Source: an uncultured Oscillospiraceae bacterium
Lineage (GTDB): Bacteria > Bacillota > Clostridia > Oscillospirales > Oscillospiraceae
Length of the DNA: 53,099 nucleotides
Assembly: GCA_944386855.1 (NCBI GenBank)
Contig: CALXCR010000030.1
Coordinates: forward strand, 1-53,099
Reading direction: 5' to 3'
The notes under the pieces are model-generated. The model was not told the origin of the DNA. It searched no databases and saw only the letters and a list, made by a program, of their open reading frames with translations. Below, in pieces: positions 17,813 through 27,500 of this stretch (positions are counted from its first letter, which is position 1; each line of letters starts with the position of its first letter). Both the position numbers and the translations under genes were made by a program.

Positions 17813-18572
17813 TATTATCCTCCTCCTTTTTGTTCAGTTCTTCTTCTATCTCAGCGAGCAGTTTTTTATCCTGCTTCGTCGTAAATTCAAGTTTTTCATA
17901 CATATCCGGACGGCGCAGCCTTGTGCGTATGATCGCCTGTTTCCGCCGCCATTTTGCAATGTTTGCGTGATGGCCCGACAGCAGTATTTCCGGCACTTTC
18001 CGACCATTCCACACCTCCGGCCGCGAATACTGCGGATATTCCAAAAGTCCGCTCCAATGGCTCTCGTCGGTGTAACACTCCTCGTCCGACAAAACGCCCG
18101 GGACAAGGCGGCACACGGCGTCGGCCAGAGCCATTGCAGGTATCTCGCCGCCGGTCAGGACAAAATCGCCTATCGATATCTCCTCGTCGACACATTCATC
18201 GATAAATCTCTCGTCGATGCCCTCATAGTGGCCGCAGACAAGTATTAAATTTGTGTAATTATCCTTCAAGCGCACGGCGTCGGCCTGAGTGAACACGCGG
18301 CCGCACGGCGACAGATATATCGTGTGTGCACGAAACCCTATCTCGCCGCATATATGCTCCCAGCACGCGTGCAGCGGCTGGGCCTGCATAATGCAGCCGT
18401 GACCGCCGCCGTACGGGTAATCGTCAACCTGATTTTGCTTGTTCGTCGTGTAATTGCGTATCTGATGGCAGTGTATTTTGATTATACCTTTTTTCTGCGC
18501 CCTGCCGATAATGCTCTCGTTCATCATCGCATAAACGGCGTCGGGAAACAGCGTCATTATATCGATGCGCAT
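17796..18572 (-). CDS. trmD: tRNA (guanine-37-N1)-methyltransferase
   Basis: TrmD methylates G37 of tRNAs with S-adenosylmethionine and so prevents frameshifting. The protein starts MRIDIMTLFPDAVY, as the family does, and has the trefoil-knot SAM-binding blocks IYLSPCGRVFTQ, ILVCGHYEGIDERFID and DFVLTGGEIPAMALADAVCRL. The frame opens 6 nt earlier with GTG, but the ATG at 18572 has GAGGGG at 8 nt and gives the standard N-terminus (258 residues). A charged C-terminal tail (about 25 residues) extends past the usual end. It follows rimM after 2 nt and overlaps the next gene by 17 nt. Confidence 0.95.
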   Translation of the reverse strand: MRIDIMTLFPDAVYAMMNESIIGRAQKKGIIKIHCHQIRNYTTNKQNQVDDYPYGGGHGCIMQAQPLHACWEHICGEIGFRAHTIYLSPCGRVFTQADAVRLKDNYTNLILVCGHYEGIDERFIDECVDEEISIGDFVLTGGEIPAMALADAVCRLVPGVLSDEECYTDESHWSGLLEYPQYSRPEVWNGRKVPEILLSGHHANIAKWRRKQAIIRTRLRRPDMYEKLEFTTKQDKKLLAEIEEELNKKEEDNNGKQD

Positions 18573-18574
18573 AT

Positions 18575-19069
18575 TCACAGCCCCTCGATAAGGCGGACTC
18601 TGACAAATCCGCCGTCAATGTTTTTCTCAAGTATAAATTCGCCGACGGCAGGCAGCAGCAGCTCGCTGCCGTCATCTTTTTTCACGACGTATACGTCGTT
18701 TGCGGGAAGAGTGAGAACGTCCGCAAGAACGCCGAGCCTTCCTCCGTCGGTGTTGTTTATAACGTTAAGGCCGATCAGATCCTGGATGAAAACGCTCCCG
18801 TCCTCAAGCTCTACGTCGTCCCTGTCGATAAATACGATCTTGTTTTTGAGGGCTATCGCGCCGTCGAGCGTATCGATACCCTCTATTGCGGCGATGACCG
18901 ACGTTTTCTGTACACGCGACCGCAGTATTTTAAACGGCTTGCCGTCTATATAAACGGTGTGAAATTCCGTAAAATCATCTGCGCTGTCGCACCACGGCTG
19001 GATCTTCACCTCGCCGCGCACGCCGTGCGTGTTTACGATTTTTCCTGCCTCCAAATATTTCTTCTTCAT
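18575..19069 (-). CDS. rimM: Ribosome maturation factor RimM
   Basis: This 164-residue protein helps assemble the 30S head around S19. It has the RimM N-terminal beta-barrel (GKIVNTHGVRGEVKI, about 8-22) and the C-terminal PRC barrel (LIGLNVINNTDGGRLG and FILEKNIDGGFVRVR). The frame is open for 29 more codons upstream, but the ATG at 19069 has GGAGGTCC directly before it and gives the family's usual N-terminus. It sits between khpA and trmD, the order normal in Firmicutes. Confidence 0.95.
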   Translation of the reverse strand: MKKKYLEAGKIVNTHGVRGEVKIQPWCDSADDFTEFHTVYIDGKPFKILRSRVQKTSVIAAIEGIDTLDGAIALKNKIVFIDRDDVELEDGSVFIQDLIGLNVINNTDGGRLGVLADVLTLPANDVYVVKKDDGSELLLPAVGEFILEKNIDGGFVRVRLIEGL

Positions 19070-19148
19070 AGGACCTCCAACGTATATCAAACCGCAGGCG
19101 GCCGTATATAACGATACGCCGCGCGGATATAAACGGCCGACAGACTTT

Positions 19149-19174
19149 CGGCGCATCCAAAAATGGATGCGCCG
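19149..19174 (-). other. Hairpin between khpA and rimM
   Basis: A perfect 10-bp inverted repeat (19149-19158 with 19165-19174) has a 6-nt loop and sits just after the khpA stop. There is no T run after it, so full termination is unlikely. It may be a processing site or a partial attenuator that sets the level of rimM-trmD relative to khpA-rpsP. Confidence 0.6.
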
Positions 19175-19181
19175 TAAACGA

Positions 19182-19412
19182 TTAATCCATGATGTCTACG
19201 CTGACGCGTTTTCCCTGCTTCTGCGCGACCGAGCGCATGAGTATGCGTATCTGTTTTGCTATCTTGCCGTGATGGCCGATGACTTTCCCCATATCCGATG
19301 GGGCGACACGCAGCTCAAACACTGTCTCGCCGCCGTCTTCGCGCTCAACAACCGAGACCTCGTCCGGATTATCAACGAGGTTCTGCGCGATGTAAATTAA
19401 AAGATCTTTCAT
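19182..19412 (-). CDS. khpA: KH-domain RNA-binding protein KhpA (YlqC)
   Basis: This 76-residue single KH-domain protein has the RNA-binding loop GHHGK (about 46-50) inside PSDMGKVIGHHGKIAKQIR. KhpA pairs with KhpB/Jag in other Firmicutes and affects division and cell length through RNA binding. It lies between rpsP (15 nt away) and rimM, as is usual. Confidence 0.94.
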   Translation of the reverse strand: MKDLLIYIAQNLVDNPDEVSVVEREDGGETVFELRVAPSDMGKVIGHHGKIAKQIRILMRSVAQKQGKRVSVDIMD

Positions 19413-19427
19413 TAAACATGGCCCTCC

Positions 19428-19667
19428 TTAGAGTGCGCCGGCAATTTTAAGCAGTTTCTTTACCGTATCGGTCGGCTGAGCGCCGTTCTTTACCCAGTAT
19501 TGGGCGCGCTCGGCGTCAACGGTAATTACGGACGGCTCTGCAAGCGGATTGTATGTGCCGATCTCCTCGATGAACTTACCGTCGCGCGGGGCGCGTGAAT
19601 CAGCAACTACTATTCTGTAAAAAGGAGCTTTCTTAGCGCCCATTCTGCGAAGTCTGATTTTAACCAT
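19428..19667 (-). CDS. rpsP: 30S ribosomal protein S16
   Basis: This 79-residue protein is bS16, an early 30S assembly protein. It shows [25 protein letters not shown] and the C-terminal [12 protein letters not shown], and its length is typical. GGAGGTGAC lies before the ATG. It follows ffh after 62 nt. Confidence 0.97.
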   Translation of the reverse strand: MVKIRLRRMGAKKAPFYRIVVADSRAPRDGKFIEEIGTYNPLAEPSVITVDAERAQYWVKNGAQPTDTVKKLLKIAGAL

Positions 19668-19729
19668 TACAAGTCACCTCCATGTGTATTTGTGTTATAT
19701 GTCAAATATCCGGTTAGATATATGATCAC

Positions 19730-21094
19730 CTAAAAACCGAAGAACCCACGTCCGCGACCGCGGCCGCGTCCTCCTCCGCCCCCGAACAGGCCGGAGAGTT
19801 TGCCCTTTGACATCTGCTTTGTCATCTTCTGCATAAGCTCATACTGCTTTAAAAGCCTGTTTATATCGACGACCTGCGTGCCGCTGCCTGCGGCGATCCT
19901 CTTTTTACGGCTGTTGTTCAGGATAGAGGGATTATCACGCTCTTTCTGCGTCATAGAGAGGATGATGGCCTCTGTATGCGCAAGGGCCTTTTCGTCGATC
20001 TGAGCACCCTGAAGCGCTTTTGCGTTCATTCCGGGTATCATTCCTGCGATCTCCGAAAAATCGCCCATGGATTTTAGCTGTATGAGCTGATCGTAATAAT
20101 CGCTCAGCGTAAATCTATTCTTTTTAAGCTTCTCGGCGAGCTCGGCCGCTTTTTTCTCGTCAAAATTCTGCTGAGCTTTCTCGATAAGCGTCATCACGTC
20201 GCCCATGCCGAGGATACGGGAGGCCATGCGGTCCGGGTGGAACGGCTCTATATTGTCGAGCTTTTCTCCCGTGCCGACAAATTTTATCGGCTTGCCCGTA
20301 ACGGCGCGTACCGAGAGCGCTGCGCCGCCTCGCGCGTCGCCGTCGATCTTTGTAAGCATAACGCCGGTGATGTCGAGCGCCTCGTCAAACGCCGATGCGG
20401 CGTTTACGGCGTCCTGACCGGTCATCGCGTCAAGCACGAGAAGTATCTCGGCCGGATCGGTTGCCGCCTTTATGGCTTTGAGTTCATCCATCAGCTCTTC
20501 GTCTATGTGAAGCCGGCCGGCGGTATCAAGGAATACCATATCGTTGCCGTGGCGTTTTGCGTGTTCGATGCCGGCTTTTGCAATCTCGACGGGGTCTGAC
20601 TGCCCCATTTCAAATACGGGTATATCGAGCTGTGCGCCGACAGTCTGGAGCTGCTTTATCGCGGCGGGACGGTATACGTCACACGCGACGAGCAGAGGAC
20701 GCTTGCCGTTTTGACGGCGCATGAGAGCTGCGACCTTAGCGCCGTTCGTCGTCTTGCCGGCGCCCTGAAGGCCGACGAGCATAACGACGCTCGGAGATTT
20801 TGAAGATATATTTATCTTCGCGTTTTCACCGCCCATCAGAGCGGTCAACTCCTCGTTTACGATCTTTATGACCATCTGCGCCGGAGTAAGGCTCTCAAGC
20901 ACATCCTGGCCGACGGCGCGCTCGCTCACGGTTTTCACGAAATCGCGGACGACCTTGTAGCTGACGTCGGCTTCAAGCAGAGCCATGCGGACTTCGCGCA
21001 TTGCTTCTTTTATATCGCTCTCGGTAAGTCTCCCTTTTCCGCGCAGTTTTTTAAACGCGGCGGAAAGCTTTTCGGACAGACCTTCAAATGCCAT
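19730..21094 (-). CDS. ffh: Signal recognition particle protein Ffh
   Basis: This 454-residue GTPase binds signal peptides and the SRP RNA and delivers ribosomes to FtsY at the membrane. The N domain (1-85) is followed by the G domain with GLQGAGKTT (108-116), DTAGR, TKIDGDARGGAALS and GTGEKLDNIEPF. The methionine-rich M domain (about 325-430) includes GMIPGMNAK and the RNA-binding SRKKRIAAGSG. The last 20 residues form a Gly/Arg tail (GRGRGRGRG) ending in FFGF. It follows ylxM after 5 nt. The matching SRP RNA gene is not in the window. Confidence 0.97.
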   Translation of the reverse strand: MAFEGLSEKLSAAFKKLRGKGRLTESDIKEAMREVRMALLEADVSYKVVRDFVKTVSERAVGQDVLESLTPAQMVIKIVNEELTALMGGENAKINISSKSPSVVMLVGLQGAGKTTNGAKVAALMRRQNGKRPLLVACDVYRPAAIKQLQTVGAQLDIPVFEMGQSDPVEIAKAGIEHAKRHGNDMVFLDTAGRLHIDEELMDELKAIKAATDPAEILLVLDAMTGQDAVNAASAFDEALDITGVMLTKIDGDARGGAALSVRAVTGKPIKFVGTGEKLDNIEPFHPDRMASRILGMGDVMTLIEKAQQNFDEKKAAELAEKLKKNRFTLSDYYDQLIQLKSMGDFSEIAGMIPGMNAKALQGAQIDEKALAHTEAIILSMTQKERDNPSILNNSRKKRIAAGSGTQVVDINRLLKQYELMQKMTKQMSKGKLSGLFGGGGGRGRGRGRGFFGF

Positions 21095-21099
21095 AATAC

Positions 21100-21456
21100 C
21101 TAACCTTTCAAACTCTTAAGCTTCAGCTTCATGTCCTCGGCCGTGCGGCACAGAACACTGTTACCGTCCGATGCGTCTATGATAAGCTGTACGTCTTTTT
21201 CAAGCTCGCTTATTAGCTTGTTCATACTTTCAAAACGTTCGACAATACCCGTCTTTTCCTCGAGCTCGCACAGCGCAGCCTCCGCACGGACGATATTGTC
21301 GCGCACGGCCTGACGCGATATGCCTCGATACTCCGCGATCTCGGAAAGGGAGAGATCGTCGTTGTAGTACAGGTCGAAACAGTCGCGCTGCTTGTCGGTC
21401 AAAAGCTCACCGAAAAAGTCGAAAAGCATTGCCATCGTAACCACTTTTTCATCCAT
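21100..21456 (-). CDS. ylxM: YlxM-family HTH protein (SRP-associated, UPF0122)
   Basis: This 118-residue protein has a sigma-70 region 4-like helix-turn-helix (LTDKQRDCFDLYYNDDLSLSEIAEYRGISRQAVRDNI, split as about 18-37 and 38-54) and a C-terminal coiled helix. YlxM homologues are encoded next to ffh and bind the SRP, stimulating its GTPase in streptococci. A TTG 12 nt upstream is in frame, but GGAG lies 6 nt before the ATG at 21456. It is the first gene of the operon, directly after a hairpin leader. Confidence 0.92.
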   Translation of the reverse strand: MDEKVVTMAMLFDFFGELLTDKQRDCFDLYYNDDLSLSEIAEYRGISRQAVRDNIVRAEAALCELEEKTGIVERFESMNKLISELEKDVQLIIDASDGNSVLCRTAEDMKLKLKSLKG

Positions 21457-21469
21457 AATATTCTCCAAA

Positions 21470-21495
21470 GGTGTAAAGTGTTTTCCCTTTACACC
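21470..21495 (-). promoter_or_regulatory. Leader hairpin between promoter and ylxM start
   Basis: GGTGTAAAG (21470-21478) pairs perfectly with CTTTACACC (21487-21495) across an 8-nt loop. On the minus-strand transcript the hairpin lies right after the promoter and ends a few bases before the ylxM Shine-Dalgarno sequence. It could affect translation or stability of the whole operon mRNA, or act as a DNA operator. Confidence 0.55.
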
Positions 21496-21500
21496 GCGGT

Positions 21501-21529
21501 ATTTTACTTCATATTTTACCGGTTGTCAA
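21501..21529 (-). promoter_or_regulatory. Sigma-A promoter for the ylxM-ffh-rpsP-khpA-rimM-trmD operon
   Basis: Consensus TTGACA (minus strand, 21529-21524) and TAAAAT (21506-21501) are separated by 17 nt. It is the only strong promoter seen for the eight minus-strand genes down to 15806. Confidence 0.85.
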
Positions 21530-21597
21530 GAGCGGCGGGCGAATATTTACGCTATTTCATGGAAAAAATGTAAAACACTAACCCAAAGAGGAGGCAT

Positions 21598-24500
21598 TTG
21601 AAAATAATGTCGGAAACGCATTCGGGAGAATATATAAAACTGGAAAAACTGGGAGATTATGCTCTGGACGTATCCAAAAGCATCAGGATGAGCGGCTATG
21701 AAAAAGGACTCCGCTCAGCGGAGGAGGTACTGCATGAGCTGAGTAAAATAAAGAAGGATATAACGCGGATATCAAAACGCGAAAATACGGAAAACGATAC
21801 GCCGAAAGCGGCGGAATGGCTGCTGGACAACTGGTATATAGCCGAGCGCGAGGGTAAAGAGGCGGCTCTTGAGCTCAGAAAGATCAAGAGAATCCGCAAA
21901 AGCGGCAGTGAAAGCATAATAGGGCAGCTAGCCTCGTCGCTTGTACGCGCCGGAAACGGCAGTGTCGACGATAAACGCATAGGCAAATTCCTCGACGCAT
22001 GTCAGGAGAATATCGTTTTGAACGAATATGAACTCGCCGCGTTCGTACCGATGCTTAAAGCAAAGCTTATCGGCCTGCTCGGAGAAGCATCGGGAGATAT
22101 AACGGCCGACGGCGCGGAAGAGCTCTTCGAAAACATATTCACGTCGCTTCGCTTTTTAAGCGGCTTTGATATGGGTAAAACACTCGAAAACGTAAACCGC
22201 GTGGAACGGGAGCTGTATCTCGACCCGGCGGGCGTCTACCCGCGCATGGACGAGACGACGCGCCGCGAGTACAGAAACGAAATAGCGAAACTTGCGCGGA
22301 AAAAGCGCTGCACGGAGTATAAGGCCGCAACATATATACGCAAAGCGGCGGAACTCGACGGACGGCACATAGGTTACTATATTTTCAAAAAACCGTTCGG
22401 ACATGAGAAGAAAGAAAAAGACGGCAGCATTTATATCGCCTCGATCGTTCTGGCAAGCCTGTTTTTTACGATATTGACAGGCTATGTGCTGGAGGCGCCT
22501 ATAGCATGCGCACTTTTGCTGTTCCCGATATCGGAAATAGTAAAAAACATCGTTGACTTTACAATTATAAAGACAGTGCGCCCAAAACACATACCCAGAA
22601 TGGGAATGAAAAAGGGCGTACCGGCGGAGGGGCGGACCGTATGCGTCATATCTGCACTCTTAAACTCAAAGGAAACTGTTCCGATATATGCCGCACAGCT
22701 GGAGGAATACTACCTCGCCAATCGGAGTGCCGGAGGAAACCTGATTTTCGGTGTACTCTGCGACCTCCCCGAGAGCAGGACGGAGCAAAACAAAGACGAC
22801 GATGAGATCATCGAAAAAATGAGGGCCGAGATCGACGGGCTGAACGAAAAATACGGCGGAAAGTTCTATTTCTTCTGCAGGCCTAGAAAGTATAACGAGT
22901 CGTGCGCGCGCTATATGGGATGGGAGAGAAAGCGCGGCGCGATTTTGGAGCTTGTAAGGCTCATAAAAGGCCGCGACAGCGGGATAGACGTCATATGCGG
23001 CGAAAAACGAGACCTTTGCAGCGTAAAATATATAATAACGCTCGACAGCGACACAACGCTTGAGCCCGACACGGCGATGGAGCTTATAGGCGCAATGCTG
23101 CACCCGTTAAACCGGGCCGTCGTAGACAAAAGGCGAAAAATTGTAAAAGAGGGCAGCGGGATAATACAGCCGCGCGTGTCGGTAAGCCTTGAGGCAGCCA
23201 ACAAGTCCGACTTTACGAGGATATTTGCCGGCAGAGGCGGTACAGACCCGTACGGAGGAACGGTGTCCGACGTATATCAGGATATATTCGGCCGGGGCAG
23301 TTTCAACGGCAAGGGTATAATCGACGTAGAAGCGTATTACGAGTGCCTGGACGACAGATTTCCTGAAAACGCGATACTGTCGCACGATCTGCTGGAGGGA
23401 GCGTATCTGCACTGCTCATATATGGGGGAGTGCGAGCTGACAGACGGATACCCGTATAAGGTGACGTCGTATTACGACCGTATGCATCGATGGGTTAGGG
23501 GCGACTGGCAGACGATACCATGGCTCGGCAGGAAAGTGAAAAACGCAAACGGCGAGACGATAGAAAACCCAATATCGGAGATAGACAAGTGGAAGATAGC
23601 AGACAATCTCAGGCGCAGCCTTACGCCTGTTTTCACATTTGCGGCGATAGTAACGGGGATGTTCACCTCGGGACAGGATTTTGCATGGGCGTGCTTTATC
23701 GCCATACTTTCGGCCGTAAGTGCACTTTTGATATCGTCGGCGGATCTGGCCCTGAGGCATGACGACGAGCTGAAGCTGCGCTATCAGTCGACCGTTGTAT
23801 CGGGCTTTGCCGGATGCTTCTTGCAGACTGTAATAAGGCTGATATTCCTCCCGTACGAGGCATGGACGGCCTTTTCCGCGATCGTCACGGCATTGTACCG
23901 GATGACGGTGTCGCATAAAAATATGCTCAGCTGGGTGACGGCGGCCGAAACCGAGAAAAAGACAAAGGGCAAATGGAGCGCGGCATATGCCAAAATGTGG
24001 CAGTGTATAGCCATAAGCGCGGTGATATGGATATTTTCTCCGTATCCGGCAGCGTATGCCGTCGGCATAATATGGTTTTTCGCCCCGCTGTACGCCGCGA
24101 TCATAAGCGGCGAGACAAAACAGCCGATAAAACTCACGCCGTCGGAGCGAAATTATGTTTTAAACGCCGCGGCAGATATATGGCGGTATTTCACCGACTT
24201 TGTAACGCCCTCTGAAAATTATCTCCCGCCGGATAACTGGCAGGAGCAGCCGGCGGCCGGAGTTGCGCACAGGACGTCTCCGACGAATATAGGGCTTGCG
24301 ATGATGTCGGCGCTTGCGGCGTTCGATATGGGTATCGCGAACCGCCAGACCGCGCTGGGCATTATAGAGAATATGCTTGCGACGGTAAAGCGCCTGCCGA
24401 AATGGAACGGGCATCTGTACAACTGGTACGATACGCGCACGCTTAACATACTCCGCCCGAACTACGTCTCGACGGTCGACAGCGGAAACTTTGCCGCGTC

Positions 24501-27500
24501 CCTTATTGTCGTGCGCGAGGCTATGTACGAGCTGGGCGCGGACAAACTCGCGGAGGATATAACGCGGCTTCTCGACGGCATGGATTTCGGCGTGCTGTAC
24601 GATAAGACAAGGCGGCTGTTTTATATCGGATGGGATGACGAGAAAAATGCGCCGACCGAAGGCTGGTATGACCTGATGGAGAGCGAGGCAAGACAGACAA
24701 GCTACGTCGCGATAGCGCGCGGAGACGTACCGCGGAAGCATTGGCGTCAATTAAGCCGCGTGATCGTGGCGCAGGACGACTACAGCGGGATGGCATCGTG
24801 GACAGGCACGATGTTTGAATACCTCATGCCGAATCTGATACTGCCGTGCTATAAAAATTCGATGATATACGAAAGCTCGAAATTCTGCGTGTACGCGCAG
24901 AAGAGGGCGGCGCGGGATATACCGTGGGGTATGTCCGAAAGCGCGTTTTACGCGTTTGACCAGTCGCTAAGCTACAGATATAAGGCGCACGGCGCTCAGA
25001 AGCTCGCGCTCAAAAGGGGGATGGATGCCGACCGCGTAATATCCCCGTACTCGTCATTTCTCGCGATGACGGTAGAACCGAAACAGGCCATAAAAAACCT
25101 GCGACGCATGGACGAAATGGGGCTCTGTTCGCGGTATGGGTTTTACGAGGCGGCCGATTTTACGCCGGACAGGACGGAAGGCAAACGATTCCGCCCGGTA
25201 AAGACGTTTATGGCGCACCATTTGGGCATGAGCATAATAGCCGCGGACAACGTTGTAAACGACAATATAATGCAGGCGCGCTTTATGAGGAACAGGGAGA
25301 TGTCGGCGTATAAGAGCCTGCTGCAGGAAAAAGTAGTGGCGAGCGGCATAATGATAAAACGTGTTGTGGACATTCCCGAAAAACCGGGCAGAAACGAGAT
25401 AGCCGGCTGGTCGTATGTAAGCGACAAGCCGAACGCGTTTGATCCTATGTGCTGCCTTCTTTCAAACGGCTCGTATACGGTCATGGTCACAGAGAGCGGG
25501 CTCACGCGCTCTAAATGGCGCGATACCGATATGTTGTCATTTGACACAAGCCAAATATCGCCGCACAGCGGCATGCTGTACACTTTTAGAACCGAAAAGG
25601 ACGAATTTCCTCTGACATTTGCGCCGTATTTTGACCGCGAGTCGAGCTACTCGGCGGAATTTTCGGGCGCGATAGCGAGACTCACAAGCCGACGCGGCGC
25701 GCTCACGTCAAGCCTTGAGATTAAAGTGCCGCGCGACGATATGGGAGAAAAACGCGAGGTCGAGCTGCTCTTGGGAGCGGGCGGCGATATACGCGGGAAG
25801 CTCGTGTGCGATTTTGAAGCGGTACTCGCAAAGCTCCGCGATTTCTACGCTCATCCGGCGTATTCAAGACTGTCGCTGGAGATAAAAGCGTATGAAAATG
25901 CGCTCGTGATAAAGCGGAGAAGCTCATCCGGCGAGATTGAAAAATATATGTGCATCGCCGTATCGGCACCGTCGGAGTTTTACTGCGGCGGTGAGAGAGG
26001 GCGCGTCCGTCCTCTCATGCCGGGCAAAAAATACTGTGCCCCTGAGCCGCCCGTGACAATAGAGACCCCCGTATGCGTCGGAAGAAGCGCGGTGAAGATC
26101 AAATATGCCGTCGCCGCGGCGTATTCGGAGAAAGATGCTGTAGACTCGGCCGTCAGGATACTGATTGGCGAGGACGAAAAAAACTCATATATTGATAAAA
26201 CGGCGTCGCGGATGAAGCTCACGGCCGGCGACATACAGCGTGCGCTTAAAAAGGTGAGCGCACTCACTTTCATTACCGACGCACGAAAGGCGGCGGCCGA
26301 GGATATACGCACCTATTGCAGAGGGCAGCGCGGGCTTTGGAAGTTCGGCATATCGGGAGACGTGCCGATAGTTACGGCGGAGATCGACGGAGAAAACGGC
26401 ATAAAAACGGCTAAAGCGCTTGTTTCCGAGCATCTGCTGCTCAAGTCATGCGGCTTGGAGTACGATCTCGTACTTTTCAGCGGTGATATGGGCGATTACA
26501 GAGCGCCTGTTAAGAGTGCCGTGTCAGAACAGCTCCATCGACTGGGCTGTGAAAACGCGCTCGGAGGGCGCGGAGGCGTGCATATAATAGACGCTGCCGC
26601 GGAAGACGGCCGCTGCGTGAAGGCTATGGCATCACTGCATGTCGGAGCGGAAAGCGCCGCGCCGAGGCTGGCCTCGCCGCTGCCTGTACAGCCCATAAAA
26701 AGGGATATTGAGAGCGGAGTGACATGGCAGATCGATGAACGCGGATATTTTGTGTTCGACACCCAAGGCACACTGCCGGAGTATGTGTGGAGTCTACCGC
26801 TTGCAAACTCAGATTACGGATATATAGCGACGGATACGGGCAGCGGCCATATGTGGCATCTCAACTCACGCGAAAATAAAATAAACCGCTGGACCAACAG
26901 ACCGGCATCACCGGACGCAACCGAAGAGCTTAGTTTTGAGCGCGGCGGCAGGCGGTACTCGCTGTTTGCGGCAAACGACGGCATAAACTGTCATGTGACG
27001 TTCGGATTTGGCTTTGCCTCATGGCAAAAGGATATCGACGGGGTCAAAACCAAGGTCACGTCGTTCGTATTGCCGGACGAGCCTGCGCGCATTATGCTTG
27101 TAGAGCTTGAAAACGCCGACGCCGACGATAAGATCAGGTATTTTACGGAGCTTGTCATGGGAGACGGCGTGTCAAAAAGCGCAAGTGTCGTCACGGAGGA
27201 GAAAAACGGAGTTATTTCGGCCGAAAACCCTGGAAATACAGAGTTTGCGGATACGGTGTTCAGAGTGGCCGCGTCCCAAATGCCGGAGGGATTTACCTGT
27301 GACAGGCTTTCCTGGGCCGCGGGAGAGCTTGATGCCGCCGCGGGCGGCGGGCATACGCCGTGTATCGCGGCGGTTTACCGCGCAGAGCCGAGATTCGTGC
27401 TGGCGGCGGGCTGCCTGAGCGAAGAAAAAATGCGGGAGCTCACCATATATGAAACGGCTTGTAAAGAGTTTGAACGCACTAAAGCATACTGGGATGATAT

